In this document: positions 43,906 to 53,123 of the stretch, piece after piece
Layout of the letters: each line of letters starts with the position of its first letter
How positions within the stretch are numbered: the first letter of the stretch is position 1
NCBI RefSeq assembly: GCF_947501425.1
Contig: NZ_CANMVN010000007.1
Coordinates: 34,197-98,196, forward strand
DNA: 64,000 nt
Direction: 5' to 3'
Source: an uncultured Psychroserpens sp.
GTDB taxonomy: Bacteria; Bacteroidota; Bacteroidia; Flavobacteriales; Flavobacteriaceae
Notes under the pieces: generated by a model
The model's input: the letters and a program-made list of their open reading frames with translations, nothing else
The model's database searches: none
What the model was told of the DNA's origin: nothing
Made by a program: the position numbers and the translations under genes

Positions 43906-44220
43906 TTATATTGAAGTCATTTCTCCTGACCATTCGGTAATGCCTCCAATAAGATTATACGTGTTTTTAAAACCTAAATGATTCATTACACTACAAGCCT
44001 GACCGCTTCGAGCACCCGCTTTACAATACACATAATAGTTTTTAGACTTATCCAGTTCTTGAACTTCGTTGATAAATCCTTGACCTTTATATATATCAAT
44101 AGTAATGGCGTTGGGTATAATTCCCAATGCAACTTCTTCAGGTGTTCTCACGTCCAATATTACTGCATTATCATCAGCAGCTAATTGGGATGTCCATTCT
44201 TGTTGTGTTAAATCAGCCAT
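43906..44220 (-). CDS. Cytoplasmic single-domain rhodanese
   Basis: 104 residues, no signal. VILDVRTPEEVALGIIPNAITIDI, catalytic YCKAGARSGQA loop, and LIGGITEWSG. It is related to the next gene but clearly not a recent copy. Sulfurtransferase. Confidence 0.9.
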   Translation of the reverse strand: MADLTQQEWTSQLAADDNAVILDVRTPEEVALGIIPNAITIDIYKGQGFINEVQELDKSKNYYVYCKAGARSGQACSVMNHLGFKNTYNLIGGITEWSGEMTSI

Positions 44221-44274
44221 AAGTTTTATACATCAATAATCGTGCAAATTTAACATTTCCTTGTGATAAAGACG

Positions 44275-44305
44275 AAAAAAAATCCGAAGTGTTACACTTC
44301 GGATT
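44275..44305 (-). terminator. Rho-independent terminator after the redoxin gene
   Basis: AATCCGAAGTG (44281-44291) and CACTTCGGATT (44295-44305), an 11-bp stem with a TTA loop, then eight T on the minus strand. Confidence 0.85.
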
Positions 44306-44329
44306 CTTAAAATTTCAAAATAATTACAA

Positions 44330-44938
44330 TTATACTTTGATTGAACAGCCTATTGCTCTTGTTTTTTGCTCAGGAACTTCTTTACCTTCTAATAAAGCAT
44401 CTACAGCGTCTTCAACATAGGTTTTTGTTACTGCACTTGCATCCTGATAGTTATCATCTATAGCTCCAATGTATTTTACCTGAGGTCCCTTTTTTGTTTT
44501 CTCCAATACGTAAACATGTGGTGTTTTAGTTGCTCCATATTGCGGATAGATCTTCTGACCTTTATCCATTAAATACGGAAAAGTAAATCCTTTTGCTTTT
44601 GCTCTGGCTTTCATATTTTCCATGCTATCACCTGGTTTAACATCGGTGTTATTTGGCATAATTGCTATTACAGGATACCCCTTATCTGCATATTTTTTAT
44701 TCAATGCTTCTACACGATCCTCATAAGCAACTGCATACGGACAAGTATTACAAGTAAAAACAACAATGAACCCTTTGGCGTCCTTGAAGTCTTTCATTGA
44801 GACCATCTTGCCATCAATGTTTTCTAATTCAAAATCGGTTGCAATATCTCCAATATCATAACCTGTTCCTACTGAAGTAAAAGCTGAAGTAGCAAATACA
44901 ACAGCTAATGCTAATACTATTTTAAGTGTGTGTTTCAT
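44330..44938 (-). CDS. Secreted thioredoxin-fold (AhpC/TSA-like redoxin) protein
   Basis: 202 residues. Signal peptide LALAVVFATSAFTS. DIATDFELENIDGKMVSM, then VVFTCNTCPYAVAYEDR with a CxxC motif, FPYLMDKGQKIYPQYGATKTPHVYVL. Periplasmic redoxin of the type annotated as thioredoxin family protein. It is second in an operon with the TlpA-like gene (7 bases). Confidence 0.9.
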   Translation of the reverse strand: MKHTLKIVLALAVVFATSAFTSVGTGYDIGDIATDFELENIDGKMVSMKDFKDAKGFIVVFTCNTCPYAVAYEDRVEALNKKYADKGYPVIAIMPNNTDVKPGDSMENMKARAKAKGFTFPYLMDKGQKIYPQYGATKTPHVYVLEKTKKGPQVKYIGAIDDNYQDASAVTKTYVEDAVDALLEGKEVPEQKTRAIGCSIKV

Positions 44939-44945
44939 AATGTTT

Positions 44946-45470
44946 CTATTTAATAAATTGTTTCAATTCAGTTTCTAATTCGTTGTAATTAAATGAGCGT
45001 TCATAGAATTTCTTCTTACTCTTGTTATATATAATTGTTGCAGGAATAGCACCTGACCAATTTTCATTCACTTTCGGAATCCAGGTATTAGAGTCTACAT
45101 CATTAAGAACTATGACTTCACTTTTTAATTTATTCTTTTGAAGAAACGGTTTTAATTTCTTGTCAATTTGTTTCGGAAAATCTAAACTCACCAAAATCAC
45201 TTCAACATCTTTATTTAAATAATTAGCATTCAATTGCTCAAAATAAGGCAACTCTTTGACACATGGCGCACACCATGTGGCCCAAAAATTCACGACATAC
45301 GTTTTATTTACATCCTTAGAACTAAGGTAGTTTTGAAGTTGATTAAAATCAAATATCTTTAAGCTATCACCTGTAAGTTCAAGAGTGTTTTCTTCGGAAA
45401 GAGAAACTCGATGAGTCTCGTTTCCAAAGGAAAACAAGACAATAGTTACAATGAGTACTACATATTTCAT
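44946..45470 (-). CDS. TlpA/ResA-like thioredoxin-fold protein
   Basis: 174 residues. N-terminal signal segment (YVVLIVTIVLFSFG). VVNFWATWCAPCVKELPYFEQLN with the CAPC active site, then a cis-Pro segment GAIPATIIYNK. Periplasmic thiol-disulfide reductase, probable partner of the DsbD-type protein encoded downstream. Confidence 0.9.
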   Translation of the reverse strand: MKYVVLIVTIVLFSFGNETHRVSLSEENTLELTGDSLKIFDFNQLQNYLSSKDVNKTYVVNFWATWCAPCVKELPYFEQLNANYLNKDVEVILVSLDFPKQIDKKLKPFLQKNKLKSEVIVLNDVDSNTWIPKVNENWSGAIPATIIYNKSKKKFYERSFNYNELETELKQFIK

Positions 45471-45546
45471 ATCATAAATTTATGAATCAAAAAACATACA
45501 AGATTAAATTTAACAAAATATTAAATTACATATTCAAAATTAATAT

Positions 45547-45554
45547 TACATTTG
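45547..45554 (+). promoter_or_regulatory. -7 promoter element (TACATTTG) of the MarR gene
   Basis: TACATTTG fits TAnnTTTG and shares its last three bases with the TTGTATATACAA palindrome, which is what a self-repressing regulator would need. Confidence 0.5.
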
Positions 45555-45563
45555 TATATACAA
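45552..45563 (+). promoter_or_regulatory. MarR operator candidate 1 (TTGTATATACAA)
   Basis: A perfect 12-base palindrome 9 bases before the marR-type ATG, identical to 46048-46059 in front of the nitroreductase gene. A further TTGTATAT half follows at about 45567. Confidence 0.65.
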
Positions 45564-45572
45564 TTGTTGTAT

Positions 45573-46028
45573 ATGAAAGATATAACCAACATACTTAAAA
45601 CAAAATCAGATTTGTCTCTCCAAAAGAAGACAGTGTTAAACATTGCCTATTCTAGCATTTGTTTTAAAGATGGAATTTTGATGGTTTTAAAACCTTTTGA
45701 TATTTCAATTGAACAGTTTAATGTCTTAAGAATCTTAAGAGGTAAACATGGTAATGCCACTAATTTACAAGATATTCAAGATCGAATGATTAGTAAAATG
45801 AGCAATACAACACGTTTAGTTGATAAGCTCATATTGAAAGGCTATGTTAAACGATTTGTTTGTAAAGACAATAGAAGAAAAGTAGATATCTTCATAACAG
45901 ATGAAGGTTTAGAACTACTTAACCGTCTAGATCCAATAATTGACAACAAAGAACATGAACTTACCAAAAATTTAGATAGTTCAGAACTTGAAACCTTAAA
46001 TCACCTACTGACAAAATTAAGAGATTAA
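45573..46028 (+). CDS. MarR family transcriptional regulator
   Basis: 151 residues from ATG 45573; the TTG at 45552 lies in the operator and is rejected. Winged-helix layout: EQFNVLRILRGKHGNATNLQDIQDRM, then recognition helix SNTTRLVDKLILKGYVKRF and wing CKDNRRKVDIFITDEG. It probably represses itself and the nitroreductase-YceI pair. Ligand unknown. Confidence 0.9.
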   Translation: MKDITNILKTKSDLSLQKKTVLNIAYSSICFKDGILMVLKPFDISIEQFNVLRILRGKHGNATNLQDIQDRMISKMSNTTRLVDKLILKGYVKRFVCKDNRRKVDIFITDEGLELLNRLDPIIDNKEHELTKNLDSSELETLNHLLTKLRD

Positions 46029-46047
46029 TATTTTTTTAAACAAACAA

Positions 46048-46059
46048 TTGTATATACAA
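46048..46059 (+). promoter_or_regulatory. MarR operator candidate 2 (TTGTATATACAA)
   Basis: Identical 12-base palindrome, 29 bases before the nitroreductase ATG at 46089. Confidence 0.65.
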
Positions 46060-46088
46060 TAATAGTAGTAACAAATAAAAAAAATAAA

Positions 46089-46721
46089 ATGAGTAACCTG
46101 ATAGAGAATCTTAGCTGGCGATATGCCACCAAAACATTTGATAGTTCTAAAACAATAAGTCCTAAAGATTTAGAAACACTAAAACAAGCCATGCAATTAA
46201 CAGCATCATCTTATGGACTTCAACCCTACCAAATCTTAATTGTTGAAAACAAAGACATTCGCTCTAAACTTAGAGCAGCCTCATGGAATCAATCTCAAAT
46301 TGAAGATGCTTCACACATGGTCGTTATTGCTAATATGACTGATTTTGGTGATGAATTGGTGGATAACTACATTGATAATGTGGCTAAAACTAGAGGTGTT
46401 GACAAAGAAGACTTACAAGATTACGCCAATATGATGAAATCAACATTAAGCGCTTTAAGTCAGGAACAAAAAGCAAACTGGACCGCAAAACAAGCCTACA
46501 TTGTGGTTGGTAATTTATTGTCAGCTGCAGCAGAATTGAAAATTGATGCTTGCCCTATGGAAGGTTTTAGTGATAAAGACTACAATACTATTTTAGACCT
46601 CAACTCAAAAAATCTCAATGCGTCAGTAGTCGTAACCTTAGGTTATCGCTCTGAAAAAGACGAAACTCAACATTATAAGAAAGTTAGAAAATCAGAAACC
46701 AAATTATTTACATCTATATAA
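46089..46721 (+). CDS. NAD(P)H-dependent nitroreductase family protein
   Basis: 210 residues. WRYATKTFDSSKTIS at the start, then LTASSYGLQPYQILIVEN, AKQAYIVVGNLLSAAAELKIDACPMEGF and VVTLGYRSEKD. This is the NfsB-like FMN-dependent family. Under probable MarR control with YceI. Quinone or nitro-compound reduction is possible. Confidence 0.92.
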   Translation: MSNLIENLSWRYATKTFDSSKTISPKDLETLKQAMQLTASSYGLQPYQILIVENKDIRSKLRAASWNQSQIEDASHMVVIANMTDFGDELVDNYIDNVAKTRGVDKEDLQDYANMMKSTLSALSQEQKANWTAKQAYIVVGNLLSAAAELKIDACPMEGFSDKDYNTILDLNSKNLNASVVVTLGYRSEKDETQHYKKVRKSETKLFTSI

Positions 46722-46745
46722 ACAACATCTAAAAAACACAAAACA

Positions 46746-47318
46746 ATGAAAACAAACATTTTAAAAACCGCATTTCTTTTAGTATTTGCTTTAACATTTG
46801 CATCGTTTACAACCCTATTAAACAAAGAAGTAAAAGTTAAAGAATCAACCATTACCTGGAAAGGCTATAAAGTTACAGGATCACATGAAGGCACAATTGC
46901 TTTGAGTGATGGTACATTGATTTTTGATGGAAACAATCTTACTGGTGGTAACTTCACCATAGATATGACAACTATTAATGTTACCGATTTAGAAGCTGGC
47001 AAAGGAAAAGAAAAATTAGAAGGCCATTTAAAGTCTGATGATTTCTTCGGAATAGAAAACCATAAAACAGCGAGTTTTAATATCACAAACGTTAGTGGAT
47101 CTAACGGAAAATTTAAAGTCAAAGGAGATTTAACCATCAAAGGTAAAACACATCCAACAACATTTGATATGATGGTAACTAAAGATCAGGCAACTGCAAC
47201 TTTAAAAGTAGACAGAACAAAATATGACATTAAATATGGTTCTGCTAGCTTTTTCGATAATCTAAAAGACAAAGCCATCTATGATGAGTTTGATTTAAAT
47301 GTCACATTAAAGTTTTAA
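46746..47318 (+). CDS. YceI family periplasmic protein
   Basis: 190 residues with signal peptide (FLLVFALTFASFT). STITWKGYKVTGSHEGTIALSDG, GNFTIDMTTINVTDL and FKVKGDLTIKGKTHPTTFDM match YceI, a lipocalin-like barrel that binds isoprenoid or lipid molecules. It ends the MarR operon, before a terminator at 47351. Confidence 0.93.
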   Translation: MKTNILKTAFLLVFALTFASFTTLLNKEVKVKESTITWKGYKVTGSHEGTIALSDGTLIFDGNNLTGGNFTIDMTTINVTDLEAGKGKEKLEGHLKSDDFFGIENHKTASFNITNVSGSNGKFKVKGDLTIKGKTHPTTFDMMVTKDQATATLKVDRTKYDIKYGSASFFDNLKDKAIYDEFDLNVTLKF

Positions 47319-47350
47319 TCTTAATTGATTAATAGCCCTATATAATGATT

Positions 47351-47385
47351 AAGATTCCCATTTATTCGGGAATCTTCTTCATTTT
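47351..47385 (+). terminator. Rho-independent terminator after YceI
   Basis: AAGATTCCC (47351-47359) and GGGAATCTT (47368-47376), 9-bp stem with 8-base loop, followed by CTTCATTTTT, a weak T tract. Confidence 0.6.
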
Positions 47386-47397
47386 TAAAGAATTAAA

Positions 47398-47428
47398 TTT
47401 GAAAACTGAAATTTGATTTCTATATTTG
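47398..47428 (+). promoter_or_regulatory. trp operon promoter (TTTG-n19-TATATTTG)
   Basis: TTTG at 47398-47401 and TATATTTG at 47421-47428 are separated by 19 bases, a full match to the Bacteroidota -33/-7 promoter. The transcript would start just before the leader peptide ATG at 47444. Confidence 0.75.
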
Positions 47429-47443
47429 AACTTTAAATCGAAA

Positions 47444-47506
47444 ATGATAATAAATTTAAATCATACATGGTGGTGGAATTCTCGAAACTCAAACTTCGTG
47501 AGCTAA
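47444..47506 (+). CDS. trpL: trp leader peptide with three consecutive tryptophan codons
   Basis: A 20-residue reading frame, MIINLNHTWWWNSRNSNFVS, with TGG-TGG-TGG at 47468-47476 and TAA at 47504-47506. It lies between the trp promoter and the terminator hairpin at 47538. Three adjacent Trp codons in front of a trp operon can hardly be chance; ribosome stalling here reports tryptophanyl-tRNA shortage. Confidence 0.92.
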   Translation: MIINLNHTWWWNSRNSNFVS

Positions 47507-47570
47507 TCCTATCTGTATATTTAAAAACAAAATATCTAAAAGGCTTGTCAATCACGACAAGCCTTTTTTA
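47494..47570 (+). promoter_or_regulatory. trp attenuator: terminator and competing antiterminator
   Basis: Terminator: AAAAGGCTTGTC (47538-47549) pairs with GACAAGCCTTTT (47556-47567), 12 bp with a 6-base loop, then TTT. Antiterminator: CTTCGTGA (47494-47501) pairs with TCACGA-ca-AG (47552-47561, two-base bulge), which would remove half of the terminator. A ribosome stalled on the Trp codons leaves 47494-47501 free; one at the TAA covers it. Pairings were found by eye. Confidence 0.85.
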
Positions 47571-47580
47571 ATAACAATAA

Positions 47581-48981
47581 ATGAAAACATTCAGCTTATA
47601 CACCCATTACAAAAAGATACTAGCAGACACCATTACACCTGTGAGTATTTATTTGAAAATTAGAGATAAATTTCCAAATAGCATTCTATTAGAGAGTAGT
47701 GATTATCATGCTAATGATAACAGTTTTTCATATATCTGTTTCAATCCAATAGCTTCTATAAAGGTGAAAAATCACATCATAGAACAACATTATCCAGATG
47801 GTAGCTCTAAGGCTAATAAAGCCAAGAACATTTCAGTCACTGAAGAGATCCATAGATTTACTAAGCGGTTTAAAGTTAACTCAGATGGGGAGTTCAAATT
47901 TATCAATAATGGAATTTTTGGTTATACAGCTTATGATGCAGTAAAGTATTTTGAAGACATAGAGATCAATAAAAAGCCAAATTCTCTGGATATTCCTGAT
48001 ATTTATTATGCGGTATATCAAAATATTATAGCCATAAACCACTTTAAAAATGAAGCTTATATTTTTGCGCATTGTTTTGAAGCTGAAAATAATATTGATG
48101 AAGTATTACAATTAATTCGCTCTAAAAACTTTGCCTCATATAATTTTCAAACCAATTCTGATATTTCATCAAATCTAACTGATGATGAATATAAAGACCA
48201 TGTAGAATTAGCAAAAACGCATTGCGCTCGTGGTGATGTCTTTCAATTGGTACTCTCAAAAAAATTCACTCAAGAATTTAAAGGAGACGAATTTAATGTG
48301 TATCGCGCTTTAAGAAGCATCAATCCTTCTCCTTATCTATTTTATTTTGACTACGGAAACTTTAAAATTTTTGGCAGCTCTCCAGAAGCACAACTAGTGG
48401 TCAATAAAGGCCAGGCAGAAATTCATCCCATTGCAGGAACGTTCCGAAGAACCGGAAACGATGAAGAAGATCAAAAACTAGCAAAAAAATTAGCTGAAGA
48501 CGCTAAAGAAAATGCCGAGCATGTCATGCTAGTGGATCTTGCGAGAAATGATCTTAGTCGCCACGGAAGTCAAGTCACAGTAGACACTTACAGAGAGGCG
48601 CAGTTTTTCTCACATGTAATTCATTTGGTAAGTAAAGTTACCGGCAAAATACACGACAACACTGCAACAATGCAAGTTGTAGCAGATACATTTCCTGCAG
48701 GAACTCTTAGTGGAGCTCCAAAGCATAGAGCTATGCAACTTATAGAGCAATACGAAAAAACCAGTAGAGCATTTTATGGAGGAGCTATAGGTTTTATGGA
48801 CTTTGAAGGTAATTATAATCATGCTATCATGATTAGAACCTTTATGAGTAAAAATCATAAACTCCATTGGCAAGCTGGAGCAGGATTAGTTTCCAAATCT
48901 AATCCAGAACACGAATTACAAGAAGTATATAATAAATTAGGCGCTTTAACAAAAGCGATAGAATTAGCAGAACAGATATGA
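47581..48981 (+). CDS. trpE: Anthranilate synthase component I
   Basis: 466 residues. The N-terminal regulatory region has ILLESSDYH (LLES at 36-39, tryptophan feedback site). The chorismate-binding core has GDVFQLVLSKKF, NPSPYLFYFDYG, GSSPEAQL, HPIAGTFRRTG, LVDLARNDLSR, FPAGTLSGAPKHRAM and AGAGLVSKSNPEHE. It makes anthranilate from chorismate with TrpG. First gene after the attenuator. Confidence 0.97.
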   Translation: MKTFSLYTHYKKILADTITPVSIYLKIRDKFPNSILLESSDYHANDNSFSYICFNPIASIKVKNHIIEQHYPDGSSKANKAKNISVTEEIHRFTKRFKVNSDGEFKFINNGIFGYTAYDAVKYFEDIEINKKPNSLDIPDIYYAVYQNIIAINHFKNEAYIFAHCFEAENNIDEVLQLIRSKNFASYNFQTNSDISSNLTDDEYKDHVELAKTHCARGDVFQLVLSKKFTQEFKGDEFNVYRALRSINPSPYLFYFDYGNFKIFGSSPEAQLVVNKGQAEIHPIAGTFRRTGNDEEDQKLAKKLAEDAKENAEHVMLVDLARNDLSRHGSQVTVDTYREAQFFSHVIHLVSKVTGKIHDNTATMQVVADTFPAGTLSGAPKHRAMQLIEQYEKTSRAFYGGAIGFMDFEGNYNHAIMIRTFMSKNHKLHWQAGAGLVSKSNPEHELQEVYNKLGALTKAIELAEQI

Positions 48982-49541
48982 AAGTACTAGTCATAGACAA
49001 TTACGATAGTTTTACTTATAACTTAGTGCACTATTTAGAAGACTTAAATTGTGAGGTTATTGTCAAACGAAATGATAAACTCACGCTTGAAGAGGTCGAT
49101 GCATTTCAAAAAATTGTACTCTCGCCAGGACCAGGAATTCCAGATGAAGCTGGTTTATTAAAAGAGATCATTAAAACCTATGCACCTACAAAAAGCATAT
49201 TGGGTGTGTGCCTCGGACAACAAGCTATAGGTGAAGTTTTTGGAGGCTCCCTTGTTAATCTGGACGAAGTATATCATGGTGTAGCTACCAAAGTAGATAT
49301 CTCTGTCGATGATGAAGCTTTGTTTAAAAACATGGACAAATCCATTGAAGTTGGTCGTTACCACTCTTGGGTAGTCCATACAGATCTGCCAGAGCAATTG
49401 GAAGCCACATCTTTTGATAGCAACGGACAAATCATGTCTTTAAGACACAAAGTATACGATGTAAAAGGCGTACAATACCATCCCGAAAGTGTATTAACAC
49501 CTAACGGAAAACAAATTTTAGAAAATTGGATCAATAGTTAA
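48978..49541 (+). CDS. trpG: Anthranilate synthase component II (glutamine amidotransferase)
   Basis: 187 residues. DNYDSFTYNLVHY, LSPGPGIPDEAGL, nucleophile elbow GVCLGQQAIGEVFGG with catalytic Cys, and VQYHPESVLTP with the His-Glu pair. Class I amidotransferase supplying ammonia to TrpE; in some bacteria it also serves PabB. ATGA-type overlap with trpE. Confidence 0.96.
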   Translation: MKVLVIDNYDSFTYNLVHYLEDLNCEVIVKRNDKLTLEEVDAFQKIVLSPGPGIPDEAGLLKEIIKTYAPTKSILGVCLGQQAIGEVFGGSLVNLDEVYHGVATKVDISVDDEALFKNMDKSIEVGRYHSWVVHTDLPEQLEATSFDSNGQIMSLRHKVYDVKGVQYHPESVLTPNGKQILENWINS

Positions 49542-49542
49542 T

Positions 49543-50535
49543 ATGAAACAGATTTTAAATAGATTAATCAACCACGAAAGCATCTCAAGCGACGAAGCAA
49601 AGAATGTCTTGGTTAATATTTCCGAAGGACACTATAACCAAAGTCAGATTGCTTCTTTTCTAACCATTTACATGATGCGAAGCATCACCTTAGAAGAGCT
49701 GCAAGGTTTTCGTGATGCTTTACTGGAACTATGTATCCCTGTTGATCTATCAGATTTTAATGCTATTGATCTCTGTGGAACTGGAGGTGACGGAAAAGAC
49801 ACGTTTAACATATCTACTCTATCATCTTTTATAACTGCGGGAGCAGGTGTAAAAGTAGCTAAACATGGTAATTACGGTGTGTCTTCAGCATCAGGATCAT
49901 CAAATGTTATGGAAGCCTTAGGTGTAAAATTCACTAATAATATTGATAAACTAAAACAATCCATAGATAAAGCTGGAATTTGTGTCATGCATGCACCACT
50001 ATTTCATCCTGCAATGAAAAATGTAGCACCTATAAGAAGAGAATTAGGCGTAAAAACGTTTTTTAATATGCTAGGTCCTATGGTAAATCCTGCATTTCCA
50101 AAAAATCAAATGGTAGGTGTATTCAATTTAGAACTTCAACGTATTTATGGTTATTTATATCAAAACACCGATAAGAATTACAGCATTATTCACGCATTAG
50201 ATGGCTATGATGAGATTTCACTAACAGGAAATACAAAGATCATCTCTAATCATTCAGAAACAATGTTAAGTCCGTCAGATCTCGGCTTAAACCAAATAGA
50301 ACAATCAGAAATATTTGGAGGTGCTACCGTAAAAGAAGCTGCTAAGATTTTTAAGAGGATTATTAATGGTAAAGGAACACAAGCACAAAATAACGTGGTT
50401 TGTGCCAATGCAGGATTAGCGATAGCAACAGTGCATCAGATATCGCACAAGGAAGGCTTTGCTTTAGCTCAAGAAAGTTTAGAAAACGGAAAAGCAAAGG
50501 CTAGTTTAGACCAACTCATTGAATTAAGTAACTAA
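49543..50535 (+). CDS. trpD: Anthranilate phosphoribosyltransferase
   Basis: 330 residues. DLCGTGGDGKDTFNIST (PRPP loop), VAKHGNYGVSSASGSSNVMEALG, FHPAMKNVAPIRRELGVKTFFNMLGPM-type segments. Full length. It joins anthranilate to PRPP. One base separates it from trpG and its stop overlaps trpC. Confidence 0.97.
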   Translation: MKQILNRLINHESISSDEAKNVLVNISEGHYNQSQIASFLTIYMMRSITLEELQGFRDALLELCIPVDLSDFNAIDLCGTGGDGKDTFNISTLSSFITAGAGVKVAKHGNYGVSSASGSSNVMEALGVKFTNNIDKLKQSIDKAGICVMHAPLFHPAMKNVAPIRRELGVKTFFNMLGPMVNPAFPKNQMVGVFNLELQRIYGYLYQNTDKNYSIIHALDGYDEISLTGNTKIISNHSETMLSPSDLGLNQIEQSEIFGGATVKEAAKIFKRIINGKGTQAQNNVVCANAGLAIATVHQISHKEGFALAQESLENGKAKASLDQLIELSN

Positions 50536-51320
50536 TGGATATCCTCAAAAAAATAGTTAACGATAAACGTGTCGAAGTCAAATTTCGAAAAGACCTTATT
50601 CCAATACGCCAATTAGAAACATCGGTCCTCTTTTCACGTGATACAATTTCACTTGCAAAAAAACTAAGTAGCAGCTCTACCGGAATTATTGCAGAACATA
50701 AACGACGCTCACCTTCTAAACAAGTAATCAATCATAATTTAAACGTGTTTGACGTTGCGAAAGGCTATGAAGAAGCTGGTGTTTGTGGTATGTCTGTATT
50801 AACCGATGGAAAATATTTTGGTGGTAGTCTAGACGATTTGCTAACAGCTCGTTCCAGCTGTAATTTGCCACTACTTCGTAAAGAGTTTATCATTGATGAA
50901 TATCAAATATTAGAAGCTAAAGCCTATGGTGCTGATGTGATATTACTCATAGCAGCCGTATTATCTAAAGCAGAAATTAAGCAATTTTCAGAATTAGCAA
51001 AGCAGTTACATTTAGATGTATTACTTGAAGTTCACAATGAAGAGGAACTTCACAAATCTATAATGCCGAGCCTAGATATGTTGGGTGTCAATAACAGAAA
51101 CCTTAAAACATTTGAAGTCAGTTTAGATACCAGTAAACAACTAAGCACATTAATTCCTGATGATTTCGTTAAAGTCTCTGAAAGCGGCATCAGTAGTACT
51201 GAAGCAATCAAAGCTTTACAACTCTATGGTTACAAAGGATTTTTAATTGGTGAGAATTTCATGAAAACAGATAATGCAGGTGAGAGTGCAGCTCAATTTA
51301 TAAAAGACTTACAACTATGA
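50535..51320 (+). CDS. trpC: Indole-3-glycerol-phosphate synthase
   Basis: 261 residues. IIAEHKRRSPSK (catalytic Lys), LTDGKYFGGSLDDL, LLRKEFIIDEYQI, DVLLEVHNEEEL, GVNNRNLKTFEV and VSESGISS, the standard IGPS barrel motifs. Starts on the trpD stop (TAATG) and overlaps trpF by 4 bases. TrpC and TrpF are separate, not fused as in enterobacteria. Confidence 0.97.
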   Translation: MDILKKIVNDKRVEVKFRKDLIPIRQLETSVLFSRDTISLAKKLSSSSTGIIAEHKRRSPSKQVINHNLNVFDVAKGYEEAGVCGMSVLTDGKYFGGSLDDLLTARSSCNLPLLRKEFIIDEYQILEAKAYGADVILLIAAVLSKAEIKQFSELAKQLHLDVLLEVHNEEELHKSIMPSLDMLGVNNRNLKTFEVSLDTSKQLSTLIPDDFVKVSESGISSTEAIKALQLYGYKGFLIGENFMKTDNAGESAAQFIKDLQL

Positions 51321-51958
51321 AATTGAAAGTCTGCGGAATGAAATATATAGATAATATCAATGCGGTTGCTCAGTTGCAACCTGATTATCTAGGCTTTATT
51401 TTCTATGAAAAATCAAGTCGCTTTTTTGATTCGGAAATTCCTGAAATCTCCTCAGAGATAAAAAAAGTTGGTGTGTTTGTTAATGCAGGTTTAGAATATA
51501 TTGTTAAAACAATTAATACTCATAATTTACATGGTATTCAACTACATGGTCAAGAATCACCAGATTTTATCAATAATCTCAAACAAATGATTTTAGGTTC
51601 TGAGATTAATAATTTAGAAATTGTCAAAGTATTTAGTATGAAAGACCATTTTGATTTTTCGGTATTAAAAGCTTATGAAGATATTTGCGATTATTTCTTA
51701 TTCGACACCAAAGGGAAATTACCTGGAGGAAATGGATATACCTTTAATTGGGATGTCCTTAACAGTTACCCATCTACAAAACCATACTTTTTAGGTGGCG
51801 GCATTGGACCAAATGAAATAAAAAAATTAAAGCACTTTAAAAGAACAGACGCTGCAAAATACTGCCATGCGATTGATGTGAACAGTAAGTTTGAAATAGA
51901 AGCTGGTTTAAAAAACACAAATGAATTAGAAAAATTTAAATATGAACTACAACATTAA
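51317..51958 (+). CDS. trpF: Phosphoribosylanthranilate isomerase
   Basis: 213 residues. [12 protein letters not shown] (catalytic Cys), [51 protein letters not shown] (catalytic Asp) and [11 protein letters not shown]. Full-length TIM barrel. Overlaps trpB by 17 bases. Confidence 0.96.
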   Translation: MKLKVCGMKYIDNINAVAQLQPDYLGFIFYEKSSRFFDSEIPEISSEIKKVGVFVNAGLEYIVKTINTHNLHGIQLHGQESPDFINNLKQMILGSEINNLEIVKVFSMKDHFDFSVLKAYEDICDYFLFDTKGKLPGGNGYTFNWDVLNSYPSTKPYFLGGGIGPNEIKKLKHFKRTDAAKYCHAIDVNSKFEIEAGLKNTNELEKFKYELQH

Positions 51959-53123
51959 TAACAAAGGATACTACGGTGAATTTGGAGGTGCATATATCCC
52001 TGAGATGCTCTACCCGAATGTTGAAGAATTGCGTCAGAATTATCTTAAAGTAATGGCTGAGCCATCATTTAAAAAGGAATTTGACCAATTACTAAAAGAC
52101 TATGTTGGACGCCCTTCTCCACTGTATTTCGCAAAACGCTTAAGCGAAAAATACAAGACTAAGATTTATCTGAAACGTGAAGATTTAAATCACACTGGAG
52201 CTCATAAAGTTAACAACACCATCGGACAAATTTTAATGGCGCAGCGTTTAGGAAAAACCAGAATCATTGCCGAAACTGGAGCAGGACAACATGGTGTGGC
52301 CACTGCAACAGTTTGTGCACTCATGGGTATGGAATGCATTGTATATATGGGTGAAATCGATATTGCACGTCAAGCACCAAATGTAGCCAGAATGAAAATG
52401 TTAGGTGCTGAAGTAAGACCTGCGCTCTCTGGTAGCCGAACACTTAAAGATGCTACAAACGAAGCTATTCGCGATTGGATAAATAATCCTGTTGATACGC
52501 ATTATATCATCGGCAGTGTGGTTGGACCACATCCCTATCCAGATATGGTAGCGCGCTTTCAGGCTGTAGTTTCCGAAGAAATTCAATGGCAATTAAAAGA
52601 AAAAGAAGGTACAGACAAGCCTAATTATATAGTAGCTTGTGTTGGTGGTGGAAGCAATGCTGCAGGTGCCTTTTATCATTATCTAGAAGACACCAACGTA
52701 AAACTTATTGCTGTTGAAGCTGCTGGAAAAGGTGTGAATTCTGGTGAGAGTGCTGCAACATCAGTATTGGGTCGTGAAGGGATTATTCACGGAAGTAAAA
52801 CACTGTTGATGCAAACTAATGACGGTCAAATAACTGAGCCTTATTCTATTTCGGCTGGATTAGATTACCCAGGTGTTGGACCAATGCATGCGCACTTGTA
52901 TAAATCTGGACGTGCAGAGTTTATTTCTATCACAGATGATGAAGCTATGACTGCTGGATTAGAACTAAGTCAGCTAGAAGGTATCATTCCAGCTATTGAA
53001 ACCTCACATTCTCTAGCTATTTTCGATCAAAAAAAATTTAAAGAAAACGATATTGTAGTGATTAATTTGTCTGGTCGAGGTGATAAAGATTTACAAAATT
53101 ATATCGACTATTTTAAGCTATAA
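51942..53123 (+). CDS. trpB: Tryptophan synthase beta chain
   Basis: 393 residues. [30 protein letters not shown] with the PLP-binding Lys, [28 protein letters not shown] (phosphate loop), [14 protein letters not shown] and LSGRGDKDL. Complete. The usual partner trpA follows only after two unrelated genes. Confidence 0.98.
   Translation: MNYNINNKGYYGEFGGAYIPEMLYPNVEELRQNYLKVMAEPSFKKEFDQLLKDYVGRPSPLYFAKRLSEKYKTKIYLKREDLNHTGAHKVNNTIGQILMAQRLGKTRIIAETGAGQHGVATATVCALMGMECIVYMGEIDIARQAPNVARMKMLGAEVRPALSGSRTLKDATNEAIRDWINNPVDTHYIIGSVVGPHPYPDMVARFQAVVSEEIQWQLKEKEGTDKPNYIVACVGGGSNAAGAFYHYLEDTNVKLIAVEAAGKGVNSGESAATSVLGREGIIHGSKTLLMQTNDGQITEPYSISAGLDYPGVGPMHAHLYKSGRAEFISITDDEAMTAGLELSQLEGIIPAIETSHSLAIFDQKKFKENDIVVINLSGRGDKDLQNYIDYFKL

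Noticed and set aside
48610..48873. 87-residue minus-strand frame
   Set aside because: Antisense to the conserved C-terminal part of trpE.
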